Assembly: GCF_016808095.1 (NCBI RefSeq) | Contig: NC_068980.1 | Location: 13,333,388-13,397,387, forward strand | Length of the DNA: 64,000 bases | Direction of reading: 5' to 3' | DNA from: Vigna angularis | Taxonomy: Eukaryota; Streptophyta; Magnoliopsida; Fabales; Fabaceae | Shown: piece after piece, positions 33,639-46,020 of the stretch | Numbering within the stretch: the first letter of the stretch is position 1 | Layout of the letters: the number at the start of each line of letters is the position of its first letter | Made by a program: the position numbers and the translations under genes | Notes under the pieces: generated by a model | Database searches by the model: none | The model's input: only the letters and a program-made list of their open reading frames with translations | What the model was told of the DNA's origin: nothing

Positions 33639-34099
33639 GAGCCTTGTGTTTCTTGGAGGTGAGAATTAGCACTTATTTATAGGTAGTCAGAAATTCCAAA
33701 ACAACAAAAGATCCTAACAATCCATGGACTACGAAACCAACTGAAACTTAAGGAAGAGGAAACTAATGTAGCCCAACATCTAATGAGATCCTTGCATCTG
33801 AAGCATCAAAATGGATTTAAACTGTTTTAGAAATCAAGATCAAGATCAATATTTGTGTGGATCACATCACGGAGCTAATTAATAACTTCAAGAAAGAGGA
33901 TATTGCACCTTGCATGAGGATCCACCAAACAAATGATTTCTTCTACAAGATTTATTTTATTTTAGAAAAAAAAAGGTACATTTTGCAATACCCTAACATT
34001 TCAATAACAATCCCCCACATCCTCCAAATGGTAAGAAAGGAAAGATTTTGAAAGAAGAAAATCTTGGGTCTGATATAAGGTATAATGCTTTAGAGCTGG
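33639..34099. other. Probable LTR remnant, poorly resolved
   Basis: A minus-strand TATAAATAAGTGC site lies near 33675 and an AACAATCCCCCACATCC segment near 34005, the latter resembling an LTR end with polypurine tract. I could not fix ends or a family. Confidence 0.3.
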
Positions 34100-34865
34100 T
34101 ATAGCAAGCTATATGAATCAATCTTAGATTGAGAAACTTAACACACGATATAATTAGTAGTTTTGAAGGAAAAAGGATGTCTTAAGTAGTGAAATTGGGA
34201 GAGAGGGATGGTAAACTGGTTTGAGGCATTTGGGATTTGTTATGAGATGTTTTGTGACTTGTCTAAGCATTGAAATGAAGGAAATTTGATGTAAGAGTGT
34301 TTGGTGGTTGATAAATAGAGATTAGCTGGGTTTAGAACTAGTTTTTAGGGGGTTTGAACTAGTGGGAATTTGAATTTTGTCTTCTGTGTTAAATGATCAT
34401 TTTGGAGGATGTTAGTAAGTCATTTAGGACTTGTTGGAGTCCCTAAATTGTTTTAAAATAAGCTATAAATGGTAGAATTCAATTTGGGTCTATAAAGTGA
34501 GGTTTTAGTTAATTTTGGATTGAAATCTTGTGATCAATCACTTTAAAATGGGTTTAGGTTGGTCTAGATACGTTTATTTAGGTATATTTGGGTCTAGAAT
34601 ACAATCTAGGAGTGTTAGAAGTTGGAAAATATGCATATGATAGTTCATGAGTAGTTGAGTAGTGTAAATTTTGTAGTTTTGGTGCTGCAGAATTATGCAG
34701 TCTCATTGAGCAAACTCCCCGCTGAGCGAGCAAAACAGTTCTAGTTGAGCAAACTCCCTGCTGAGCGAGAGGTGAGTGAGCAGAACCCACTATTTCTATT
34801 TTCGCACATCGATCTAGTGTTCGTTGAGCGAGCAGAACAATTCTAGCTGAGCGAACTCCCAATCT
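34100..34865 (+). mobile_element. Fragment of a Tekay-like LTR, plus orientation
   Basis: It resembles 7900-8640 in order: GAACTAGTGGGAATTTG near 34349 (compare 8022), then a GAGCGAGCAGAAC cassette at 34690-34860 where the 8520-8645 copy has GAGCGC units. It stops at about 34865. Confidence 0.5.
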
Positions 34866-35769
34866 ATAGCTCAAATTTCAATCCCCAATATACATCCCAC
34901 AAGTCCCAATCTACCTCATGATAGTACCTAAACAATGATTCACTCTCAAAAGCCTTTATTTCTCAAACTCACTCATGCAAACCTCTCCTTTTTAGACTTA
35001 AAACTAAACATGTAACCATTTCTCATCACAACCACTTTGAATTCAATCTCTAATAACAACACAACTTCATCAAAGACCTTCATAACAATATAACACGTCA
35101 AAATCACACAATTTCAGTTACACTCAACATCATACCATCCAAATTGACAATTAATAAACTTGTAAAACACCCAATCATAGTAATTTCTTCAAAATCAACA
35201 ACCATTCATAGAAATACCAATTTATTAATATAACCATACTAAAACAATAATTTTAGCTTCCCTTACCTCTCAAACAAACTGCCTAACTCTAAAAACACTT
35301 CACCGATTACTTGAACCGCAAAGAATACCTAGACAAACCTACGAAACACCAAATTAAAAACGGACAGAGTCCTTAGAACTCTAGATGAACCAAGAATGAG
35401 TAAGAGAGGCATGATTACACATGCAATAATATTAAATTCCTCTAAAACAGATTTGGAAACATAATGGAAAAAAGAGTCCAAACTTAATTCCTCTATTGAA
35501 GAAACTGATCGGGTATAAACTTAGATCTTGTTACCGTAGTCGATTAGGTACTTTCTAATCGTCAAAGAGATGACTCAGGAGTTAGCACTCTTAGAGAGAA
35601 GGTAGACAACTCTAGAAAAGTAGTTTCTAGAGAGATGATACGTTTTAAAATAATGAAACTCGTTTATAAAAAAATTATTTATAATAAAATCGTTTAATAT
35701 TAAAATAATTGAGTCTCAATATTTTTAGACTACCACCACTTCTGAAAATACTATTTTCTAGAGTTTACA
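34866..35769 (-). mobile_element. Fragment of a Tekay-like LTR, minus orientation
   Basis: Read on the minus strand from 35769 it starts TGTAAACTCTAG. It carries GAGACTCAATTATTTT and a CTCTAAGAGTGCTAACTCC...TTTGACGATTAG segment, matching 7105 and 7230-7275 of the plus-strand LTR. CAATCTACCTCATGA at 34907 matches 15140. The fragment meets the plus-oriented one head to head near 34865. Confidence 0.6.
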
Positions 35770-36688
35770 TAGTGAATCTTGAAAATTAAGTTATAATATT
35801 GATTTCATAAAAATACTTATAGTTTTTTTTCACCAATTCGTTATAAATACACATACACATTTAAATATAAACATGCAAGTGTAATTTAATTATTTAAAAA
35901 ATAATCTTAACAAAAAAAATCTAAGGACATTTTAGTAAATAATTAAAGTAAACATTTAGTTATCGTTTTTCACTTTTATCAATCATATCATCTACAAACT
36001 TTTCACTCATATTTTCCAAGTTCAAATAATCTCACTTTTTACTCTATTTCTCCTCTTTCCTTCCCTTATTAGTGTTCCTTATTGGAGAAAAAGAACTTCA
36101 CTTCGTAAATGTTTTCCCGAAAAGGACAATTTTGAATCATCCAGTTAAACACTATAGTGATATTCCCCTTTCACGACACTATTGCAATCATAAAGTTTTT
36201 AATTCACATGGAATTACTCATAATCCCTTATTTCACTAGTTTTTTTCAACATGAAAGACTTCTATGTATAAATGTCTTAAATAAAATAAGACTATTGGTG
36301 TAGATCTCTTATCCTTGTATCAATGCTTTAAGAGAGATTGGTAGAGTTTTAATTCATACATTTTCTGTTACACTAAACTGATTACTTAAAGGATAACTTT
36401 CCTCTAATTTTCTTATAGTATTCAGTACACCAAATTGAACGTATAATATTAGGAAGAATTGGTTTGATGTGCAACATCAACATGAGAATTTGAGTCAAGT
36501 TTGATGAAGAGTAAACAATGCAGTTAATTAAATTTGTCTTTTGTCATACATGTGTTAATGAAATCTACTTATGGGTTGTTAACATATTTTGGTAGTCTTC
36601 ATCTAGTCATTATATTGTCTAGACATTCTAACTTTGAAATGTGTACATTTGTATTGGTATAATAGTTTATTTTTCTTTTTATACACTT
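35770..36688. other. AT-rich DNA, no gene seen
   Basis: No reading frame, repeat pair or terminal signature was recognised. Confidence 0.5.
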
Positions 36689-37877
36689 TGTTGAATATAG
36701 TAAAAACTATATATGGAATTATTTTTTCTTGTGTTGAATATACATATAGGGTCTTATATTTATAATATAAGAAATATGAGTTAAGTCCAGATGAAAATAA
36801 GAAATAATAACAAACTAACTAAAGATAAAACATAATATATCTAACACTCCCCCTCAAGCTTGTGGATACAAATCATATGTACTAAGTTTGCTCCTAAAAT
36901 AATCAATAGACTTAATGAAAATATCTACTTATGCATTTGAGTGACACCAAATTGTTAATGATTTGCAAAAACGACATAAAAAACGAAATATCAATCTAGA
37001 AGACTCCCTTAAGCAACAAATATTAGAGGTTGCTTCATATAAATCTCTTCTTACAAATCGTCGTTGAGGAATGCATTGTTGATATCCAATGGATAAAGAG
37101 GTCATTGTTGAAGAGCCACCACGTATAAATAAACTAACAAAAATAATCTTTGTCACGCGAGAAAATACATATATAGACGGGTCAAACACAATGGTGACAA
37201 AAGGAAGGTCAAAAGAGACAACAACGAAAGAAACCATGAATGAACATGAGGGAGAAACCTTAAAAATCTAAGATTCTCCAATCAAGGCACCTGAAAAAGG
37301 AAAAAGAGCGATCTCGATGCTTTAAATAGTTGCTTGAGAGGAGACGAGATGTGCGACCACGAACGATGAACCTGGAAGAGGAAAAAGAGTGACATTGACG
37401 CTCTGAATCATTGCTTAAGAGAAGACAAGATGTGCCACCACACACAACAAAGTAGATCCACAACTTTAAAAAGTGTTAAGAGTGCGTAGGAGCTCCGATG
37501 AAGACATCGTTGATGGCACAATGGTCGCCTGACCGAGACAATCAAATTCGTGTGATTGTTGTTCAAAATTGAAACTCCAATAGTAGCAGCTAAACGACGA
37601 TGGTAAATGATGACATCATCGACAACGGTAGATGGCGCCACCGCTGACAACGACGAGTGGAGTGACAGAGGCAACTGAATTTTTTTTTTTCTCAAAATAG
37701 ATACCATGTTATATATAGTGAAAACTATGATGAGATTAATATCCCTTGTTTTGAATATACACATATGGTCCTCTATTTATAATAGAAGAAATATGAATTA
37801 AGTACAAAATACAAATAAGAAATAATAACAAACTAACTAAAAATAAAAGATAAAGATATGATAAAATATATCTAACA
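36689..37877 (-). mobile_element. Internally deleted copia element, CACTT TSD
   Basis: LTRs at 36689-36846 and 37707-37877 share the sequence from about TTGAATATACA to the end TATATCTAACA. Both outer flanks are CACTT (36684-36688 and 37878-37882), a perfect 5-bp TSD. A polypurine tract (GCTTGAGGGGGAG on the minus strand) abuts the left LTR, and a TGGTATC primer site abuts the right one. The 860-bp interior keeps a piece of copia RT (near 37060-37095, a decayed 'D-I-N-N-A-F-L-N' motif) and the end of RNase H. The rest is missing, with several GAGGAAAAAGAGCGA-type repeats at 37295-37400. Confidence 0.85.
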
Positions 37878-37924
37878 CACTTAAAAATGATATCATTAGT
37901 CCATCAAAATTTAGTATTATTTAT

Positions 37925-38360
37925 TGTACCGTATGACCGTCCGGTCAACTCTTTGACATCTGGCCGCTCGATCAACGTTTCCAAAGGAACGAAGATTTTC
38001 CCAATCCCAAAGGCACGTTGTCACAATCAACTGCTCGGTCAATGCTTCCACAGTTGACCGATCGGTTATTGAATTGTTAAGACGGCAAATCCAACATGTT
38101 TAAACAAGTAAAAACAGGTAAAACATGTTTATGGACTTTTAAGCCGTAATTAAATAAATATTAATCAAAACTCACTTCAAAACTTATAAATATAGAGATA
38201 AAGTAATAAGGTATGTGATTGCATTTATTGTGAATTTAAGACTTTACTATAATAACCGATCAAATTTGTTAAACTAACTTGAAGGTCGGAGTATCTTTTT
38301 GACGAATATTCACCCGCCTAAAAATCAAAGAAAGAAAATTGAGAACTATTGTAACAGAAA
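37925..38360 (+). mobile_element. Tat-like solo LTR or LTR fragment
   Basis: It starts TGTACCGTATGACCGTCCGG, like the LTR start at 26466. It has a TATAAATATAGAG site near 38187 and an R/U5-like region with GCATTTATTGTG and GTATCTTTTTGACGAATATTC. No coding region follows. The right end is uncertain (candidates ATTGTAACA at about 38359 and earlier CA dinucleotides). Confidence 0.5.
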
Positions 38361-38732
38361 TTCAAAATAACATTAAATGACTAATAGAAAAGTGTGATTG
38401 AGTAGTTCTCACTCCTAAACGTTTATTATGTTCTTGGTTAGGATTAATTACATTAATTGATAAAGATTAAAATATCTATGTTGAATCATTTACCTTAACA
38501 AATTTAAGTAACCTAGATTGAGTGAATTTAAAGATGGGTTGAGTTATGTTTTATAAAAAAAAATGTATATACAAAATTAATCTACTTCATCAAATTTTAA
38601 TTTCATTGGATCATATTTTTTAGTAAAAAGTGATCAGAAGTGTCAACAATCCTTTGTAATATGATGCTTTCCACTTTATATGAGAAAATAAATAATTATT
38701 CGTAATTAATTGGAATATGAAATACAATCTAT

Positions 38733-39252
38733 GGCTACATTTGGTATTAGAAAAAAGAAGAGAGAAATAAAAAAAAAGAAGTAAAAGGTGATATTTTTGA
38801 AAATAGTAAATAAGTGTTTGAAAAAATAATTAGACTTGCCTGAGATTCCCGAAAAGAAAAGAAATTCTTAAATAGAAATATTGCTGCTCTAACTTAATGG
38901 ATTGTGTACATTTTTTTTTCAATCAACTTGTTTTTTGCGTCAGCACTCCCTCATCCAATTCATCTTTTATTATGCCTTTCATAAACTCTTCCCCCATTTA
39001 GTATGATAATTATCGGCAAAAATATTAAAACTAAAAATAATAAAATGATGTTATCAGTAATAAAAATAAATAGTAAAACACCAATACAATAAAAAAAAAT
39101 ATTGATTTTCTTCCTAAAGTAATCTTTAAAAATAAATTTTAATTTATTCTTGTTCAACCAAACAATCTTTTCTTTCATTTTATCTCTTATTTATTTATCT
39201 GTTTTATTTCATTATTTCTCTATTTCTTTTTCTCTTTTAGCAAACATACCCC
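38733..39252. mobile_element. Possible MITE, about 520 bp
   Basis: The left end, GGCTACATTTGGTATTAG followed by an AAGAGAGAAATAA segment, is an imperfect inverted match to the right end (GGGGTATGTTTGCTAAAAG when read inverted). No clean TSD is visible. The 72-codon minus-strand frame inside is AT-driven. Confidence 0.4.
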
Positions 39253-40132
39253 AAATTAAAAGAAACTTAAATATAGTATGTATTGAAGCACCAAAAGAGT
39301 TCTCACTCACCACCTTTTGAATTTCATTCTCAATATTTTCACTCATTTTCAAGCACTCATTGGCGCAACATACCCTCGTGCCACTTTCTTCGTACCTAAC
39401 CTTAGATTAATGGATTTGATCAATTCCTCTTCGCATTAAATCGACCTACAAAAGTGTTATTGACTCCTAAGTGTTGACTTCACACCCAAGGGGAGATCGA
39501 TACCACAACCTTGGTTGAGACAAGAATGTGTAACCACCCAGTCCAACCAACATTTGGGCTTCATGGCACATCCATTTACAAAGTACACCCAAAGGAACTA
39601 CCATTAATGATGGTATTTATGCAACAAAAAGGTTTTACTCGTGAAAACATCCATCAATCACAGAAACAATTGTCAAGTCAATCATATTGACAGACAGATC
39701 CTTAAAGGAATTTGCGTGAGCATTATCACAGGACATTTTTAAATTATGATATAGACATGAAATATTCATTAACTAATCTTCAATTACTCATTTTGATAAG
39801 ATTTTTCTTTTCAACTACATTTATCTCATTTTAATGAGAATTTGTTTCGTAACCCCCACGTGCCCACACAATCTTCAGCCAATTATGTGAACGGTTAAGA
39901 ACTGGAGAGAACAGGAGCCAAGATGCAAAATAGATTTAATTTGAGATATAATAGATGGCAAATTTACGCAACACATTGTTAATTATGATTATCTAAAGAA
40001 ATCAGAAAATATGGTTTGCATCCATAACTATACAGGACCATAAATGGTTATTTAAGAAACAAATAATCCCAACCTGATATTTGGCTTAGATGAGAGGAAG
40101 CTAACGAGAAAAATAGCTTTACTTTCATTTGC
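39253..40132. other. Region downstream of the thioredoxin gene
   Basis: No reading frame or element was recognised. The part next to 40133 is the presumed 3' UTR and termination region of the minus-strand gene. Confidence 0.4.
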
Positions 40133-42483
40133 TCACAGGAATTTTTCTATGCTTGAGGTCAATGTTGTCTTGGGCACAGCTCCAATAACTGTATCTTTCT
40201 TCTCACCATTCTTAAAGATAATGACAGTGGGAATGCTTCGAATCCCATAACGGCTGGCAGTTGAAGGGCTCTCATCAGTATTGAGTTTGTAACACTTCAG
40301 CTTACCAACATATTCCTTGGCCAGTTCATCGATTATCGGGTGGATCATTCGGCAGGGACCGCACCATGGGGCCCAGAATTCAACCAGTACGGGAGTCTCG
40401 GATTCAAGCACAAGTGATTGCCAATTTGCATCAGTAATAGAAGTCACTGCAATATTCAATGATACAAAGTGTTTCACTTTAGCAAGTATTCATGCAACAA
40501 TACTCCGGAAATGTAAGGCAGTAGATAATTAAGATCCACGTGCTTCTCATAGAGTAAAATGACAAGTGATGATGCTAAAATGTAAAACATGCCCATACCA
40601 GCCAAATGAAGCACAAACAGGCAAAATGGAAAAAAATACTACTAAAAATTTAAAAATATTTTTAGGTTGTATGGCAAAGAAAAAAGATTGCAATTTTTTT
40701 TTTCTTCGGAGAGGAGTCTTGTTTCAACACTACCAAAAAGTAAACCTTCAAAGTACTATTAGGTCCTACAATAATTCATACCCAGATGGTCTACTAGGTC
40801 CAAACAACATAGCAATGTGGGTCTACCCTAATAAAACTAAAGATGAAACATTTGAAAACTTCAAAAGCTGGAAGTGCCCGGTGGAGAACCCAATTGGAGT
40901 TCCCAAGGGCTTAAGTTGTTACTATTACGTATTGAGGAAATTTAATCAAAAGCATTCTCCCAACCTTGATAATCTGAGAATATTTGGCTTTGTTGCATAT
41001 GCTCATATAAGGCAAGCAAACCTAGAAGCATGTGTAGTTAAATGCATGTTTATGATATAGAGAATGTGTATAGACATAAATTTTAAAATGACTTATAAGT
41101 CAAAAGTTTCAGGATGTGAGTCTTGGATTAATCATGATAGTAAAAAGGAAAATGTTGCGGCAGAGATTGGCATGGCGTCTGACTTTCTACAGAAGGATGA
41201 ATTAGATGAACTTGTAGAAGAAGGGTCGGACACGATGAAGACAAACACGCTAATGATAATTATAGTATTGTCAGTCTTAGAACAAGGAGAACAATCAAAG
41301 CTTTGAAAAAGGTATGAATATGCAGATCTTACTGCATTCTCCTTAGTAGTTGCTAGTGACGTGTTACAGGATGAACCCTTAAGTGTATTATTGCCTACTC
41401 TAGCATGTAAGGAGAAAACTCAAGTTAGATGCCATGAAGGATGAGATGAATCCCCTCGTTTGAACAATACCTAAAATTTGGTTCATAAACTTGTTGGCTC
41501 TAGGATGGTCAGTTGTAAATGCATTCTCAAACAAAAAAAAAATCTAGAAACAAATTAGAAAATATTCAAGGCAAGATTGGTTGCTAGAGACTTCACCGAG
41601 AGGGAAGGAATTGATTATAATAATACGTTCATGCAAATATTTAACCTTACATTACATGTAATGGGTCGATGCGAAACATTACAGAAGAAAATGAAAAGGC
41701 CTGCGAGAGTGACTTTAAATGATGATGTAGTTTCTGTTCCAGTTGTTCACTAAACTTATGACTACAGGCATGATACGCTAACACCGTAAAATTAGTCCTG
41801 TTGCCAATAGAGATATAGTTAGGTTATAAAACACAGGTACATGTATATACAAGGAAAAACTCTTCAAACAATTCCAGCTATTCCATTTTTCTCACCACAA
41901 AACAGATAATTATGTAAGAAACGTTTCAAACTATGCACAGTTGTAAGAAACAACCAAAGCACTGGAAGTCCAGATCTACATCATATTAGGCGTCAAAGAA
42001 AAAACAGAATACAAAAGAAAAGGATATCAAATGAAAAAAAAAAAAACTGTTCTACTTTTTTTAGCTTCACTCACCAAAATGCTCAAAGGCTAAATAATTA
42101 GCATAATCTTTGGAATAATTCAATCATTCTAAAATTCCACATCCGCATAGCGCAAAGGAAATTTCATAAAACATCTAACAAATCAAAACGACATCACAAA
42201 ACTCGCACAGAACCTAAATAACAAATCTTCGCAACGAAATCGAAACGTAACCTTCGATGGCGGTATCCTGTGCCTCACAAGCGATGCGTCCGCCGCGAGG
42301 AGCGGTTCTCGAGGCGGCGCGAGTCGAAAAAACGGTTCCAACGGTGGCTCGGAGCCGGAGGCCAGAGTAGCGCGGCAGCGCAGCGGAGTTGAGGCGGGCG
42401 GTGACGGGAATCGGTGGAGAGGTGAGGGAAGGGAGTGTGGAGGAGCGAGTGAGGGTTAGGGATTGGAGTTGCAAGGTGGCCAT
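40133..42483 (-). CDS. Plastid m-type thioredoxin, two exons
   Basis: Exon 1 is 42483-42252 and exon 2 is 40446-40133, joined by a GT-AG intron of about 1.8 kb (donor GAAG/GTTACG, acceptor TTGCAG/TGACTT). The split codon joins in frame, giving 181 residues, the usual size for this family. Residues 1 to about 70 form a Ser/Thr/Arg-rich chloroplast transit peptide. The thioredoxin fold follows with the redox site WCGPC at residues 105-109, the buried Asp equivalent near 99-103 replaced by the usual m-type VLVEFWAPW context, and the cis-proline in RSIPT at 150. M-type thioredoxins pass electrons from ferredoxin-thioredoxin reductase to stromal targets such as Calvin-cycle enzymes and NADP-malate dehydrogenase. 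The start is the first ATG of the frame. No stop or frameshift is seen. I recognise the m class, but not which paralogue. Confidence 0.92.
40930..41670 (+). pseudogene. Copia pol fragment inside the thioredoxin intron
   Basis: On the plus strand, opposite to the gene, are decayed copia motifs in the right order. [18 protein letters not shown] (near 40950-41010) matches the end of integrase. [16 protein letters not shown] (near 41490) and [16 protein letters not shown] (near 41575-41620) match the start of RT. There are stops at 41058, 41306 and later. No LTRs were recognised. It lies wholly inside the intron, so it need not affect the protein. Confidence 0.75.
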
Positions 42484-42798
42484 GATTGCGAGAATCGCAG
42501 GTCCAGAAGAAGAATTGTGGAATCAAAAGAGTGTTACGTTGAACTATGTTACAATTCCCAATACTATTTCTACTTTTTTTTGTGGAAGATATTGGTACTA
42601 TTATTGTGTGGATGAGATGAAACTGAATCGACACTAAGACACTCCCATTGGTTTACATCTTGCAGCTAGTTTTGTTTTGGACACACCGTCAACTTTTCTC
42701 AATTATATCTAAAATTAAATAATTTTTGAAATATCAACATTCATTAATCTAGAATTATTTCAGTTATTTTATGCTGTTTAATATAATTTCTAGTAATT

Positions 42799-42853
<55 letters not shown>

Positions 42854-44564
42854 CTTTGACTTCTTAAGTGGGGTTTATTTTATATTATTTGGTCAACTTC
42901 GATCATACAATAAAAGTATATTTGTAATTTTTCTTTTCAAGTGAAAAATATTCACGTGTTAAAAGGCATGGAACAACATTTCCTATATAAAATTATCAAT
43001 TAATTGATAATTACCTCTAAAGTAATTGACATTAAAACTAATTAATGATATATTTGATGTTTTTTTGCATTATTTAACACTTTTGAATATAAATTCATAA
43101 TTACACTTAAAGGATATTAATTTATATGGTTAATGAATAAAATCACGTAAAAGTTAGAATGATTATAAGTGGATTAGAAAATTAAGGATCGAAATAAATT
43201 TAATACATTCAATAAAGACATGTGTTCTGTAATAAAATTATGAAGTCTTAATCATCATAATTTAAACACTATGAGACTAAGATATTTATGTGGTAGACAC
43301 TAATAAATAAACTTCATATATAACCATAGATTATGGATGGAAAAATAATCCAACTACGAATAAAATCTGTTACGGGTCATGTTACGTGTAATTGATATTT
43401 GTGGGTAATAGATATCTCCAGGTTGTGGGTAACAGGTAATTTAATATTCGTTTATTAATGGGTCAGGTTCAGATACCATATTATCTGTATATGTAGGTAT
43501 CCGTTATTGGTTAAGAAAATAAAATTATGTATTTATCCTTCATTAGGTTTAAGTTGTTGGAGGTTTTATTTTTTATTTTTTCCTTTTTGTTGTTGGCTCA
43601 TTCGCTTTCATTTTTTTGCCAAATCTAGGACTTTGAGGTTTATGTTGTTGTTGATAAATGAGTCTCCTTAGATTTGAGACATTGTCTGTCGGTCAAAAAC
43701 GATATTGTTCTCTTTCAGTTACCACTTTTCCCTTTTCCTACTTTCTTCATTCTTAGTTTCTTTTCCAGATCTGTTATTTATGAGCTCATCGGTGGAGACG
43801 AGGCCACTGCCATTCCTGTCGCTTGCTTGTCGAGACGATCTATCCATGGACAACGACAACCTTCGTGGCAAGTGCACCAACCATAAGATCTTCGGCAAGG
43901 ATGTGGCAACACATTGTTTGCGTTCGAGCTCTTGGTGGTGGCGACTCAAGGCTTAGATGTGTCCTTGGCAAAGGTATATTTGTAAACCTTTCCACCCCTC
44001 AAACGTTTTCTTCTTCCTACATTTCAAACTTTATACACCAAACACAACCAAACAGGAATTTCTAAAGTCAAATCAAACAACAATTTCATATTTCTGCAAG
44101 TTGCAAAGAATCAAGAGATAATGGTGGTATATTGAGCGTTATTTCTTTACCTGGAAGTTTAGGTGGTGGAAGAACTTCAAATATTATTGGTAGGAAATAG
44201 ACAATGGCCATAACTACAATGATTTTTCAAATGGGTTCACTAATAATGACTTTGCATCTTCATTTTCATTACTAGTGGTTGGAAGAGTTTTTTGCTAGTG
44301 TTGGAATAGGATTTGAAGGAGGAGTGCAAAGCGCAAGAAGTCGCTGCCCAAGGACACGAGAGTAACTGCACAAAAACCCAACGAAAACACATTTTAATCG
44401 ATTCAAATGAAAGATAATGCATCAAAGAGTGATGTAATCGGAGTAAAATTAATTTAAAACAGTGCAAAAGTGAGAAAACAAACTTGAAAAACATAACCCG
44501 TAGAGAAAAAATGCGACAAAGATGATGAACAATGAGTGCGCGTAACGGTTGTCTCGCGTTCGCG
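42484..44564. other. Thioredoxin upstream region and AT-rich DNA
   Basis: The first 150 bases are the presumed 5' UTR and promoter of the minus-strand gene. I see no unambiguous TATA box. A TA microsatellite occupies 42802-42851. From 43340 to 43510 there are GGGTAAC and GGGTCA-type motifs resembling ends of hAT/MULE-like elements, without a matching partner. The frames at 43674-43956 do not resemble any protein I know. Confidence 0.4.
42802..42851. repeat. TA dinucleotide microsatellite
   Basis: About 25 units of TA, 300 bp upstream of the thioredoxin start. Similar runs occur at 13752-13774, 16638-16690 and 27090-27134. Confidence 0.9.
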
Positions 44565-44711
44565 GTGTTTTAATGCCGACATTTAGAAGTCGGTTCCCCC
44601 ATAACAAACGTCTAAAGGGCTTTAGAAGTCGGTTACCCCCATAACAGACGTCTAAATGGAGTCAAAAAGTGATTTTTTAAATTCTTGGGCTGCGTATTTA
44701 GACGTCGGTTT

Positions 44712-46020
44712 TGATAACGGTTGAAAAACCGTTATTTTTATACTTAATTTAGATATTAAAAACACCCTTTATGACTTAGAAACTAGCTTGAAATCATGTT
44801 TTTTATTACGTTGTGAGAATAAGAGAGTTGGATGGGTTTTATGCTTATTTTTCCTTGTTTTTACAAGAATTAAGATGAATTGGATGAAGAAGTTGAAGTA
44901 GCAAGGAGCTGGAGTCATGAAAGGCTGGAAAAGTGGCACATATAGAAGAACCATTGTTTCACGCCTGGGCGCCACAACTGAGCGCGAGTCTGGAAGTGCA
45001 ACCATTGTTTCACGCCTGGGCGCCACCGCTGAGCGCCAACTTAGTTCTGAGAGCACTGTTTCACGCTTGGGCGCCACCGTTGAGGGTCAAAAGAGTGTTG
45101 CAACTACCGCTGAGCACTGGTGACGTGGGCTTGGGCTATTTTTCTGTATTTTTAATGAACTATTTAAGGTTTTGGACGTTCTAGGGTTCAGATTTTTGGA
45201 CAAAAAGAGGCGAAAATACACTCCTTTCACCCCTTGGAGGCAGATTTTAGATGCGGAAGCTTCGATCTTCAAGTTTTAGGGTTCTATCTTTCATTCTTTT
45301 CATTATTTTCATCTAGTTTCACCATGTCTATGGTGAACTAAACCTCCATTGTTGTTGGGGAAACGATGTAATCCTTTGAAACTCTCATGTATTGAATTGA
45401 TTCTTATTATAAAATGTCTTACTTCATTAATTGTTAGGGTTTTTCCTCTTTACTCTATGCATGCTTTGTTTAACTCATTCAATTGCATGATTATTTATTT
45501 TGTCACTATGGACACATATGAGAAAATCTAGAACTGGGGAAATTCTTCCAAAAGCAATATTACCTAGACATAGGAATAGGAGCGCTGGTTGCCTTTAAGC
45601 TTCTGTGCGAATGTAATGCATGATTAATTTTTAGAGAGACAAGACATTGTGAACTAGTAATTAGGAGTATGCTTTCTTCACCGAGACATTGGGTTTAAGG
45701 TAAATTAGAAAGTGACATTAACATTAATGAAGAAGATGAATTCATAAATACATGAGAGTGGATAGGATAAGTTGGAAACCCCAACAACATAATCATTCAT
45801 TGTTTTATATCAATCACCTTTGCATCTTTCAAAATCCAATTGATCAAACTTGCATGCATATTTATTTTCCGTAATACAAACACAATGATTTCGTTTACAA
45901 GTCCTAATTAATCAAGAAACCATATGAATGTTTAGGCCGTGAGTCTCTAGGGAAACGATACTTGGTCTTACCAATTATTATTACTTGATACGATTCGGTA
46001 CACTTGCCGAAGTGTTAACA
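44712..46020 (+). mobile_element. Solo LTR, same family as 23542-24796
   Basis: It begins TGATAACGGTTGAAAAACCG and ends CCGAAGTGTTAACA. Flanks are GGTTT (left) and GGTTC (right), a TSD with one mismatch. Outside sequence on the two sides joins into a GTCGGTTCCCCxC repeat unit, confirming insertion into the CACTA repeat. The shared block GGCCGTGAGTCTC...ACGATACTTGGTCTTACC lies at 45930-45970. Confidence 0.88.
44955..45120. repeat. Three-unit tandem cassette inside the solo LTR
   Basis: Three units of about 55 bp carry TTGTTTCACGCCTGGGCGCCAC and then a GCTGAGCGC-type palindromic core, just upstream of a TTTAATGAACTATTTAAGG promoter-like site. The reading frames through it are repeat artefacts. 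Confidence 0.8.

Noticed and set aside
43674..44065. Possible small gene with a hydrophobic N-terminus
   Set aside because: Three overlapping frames compete, none has recognisable motifs, and the region lies between repeat remnants.
44917..45184. Repetitive frames with a HAWAPPL-type repeat
   Set aside because: They are translations of the tandem cassette inside a solo LTR, with no start context or conservation expected.
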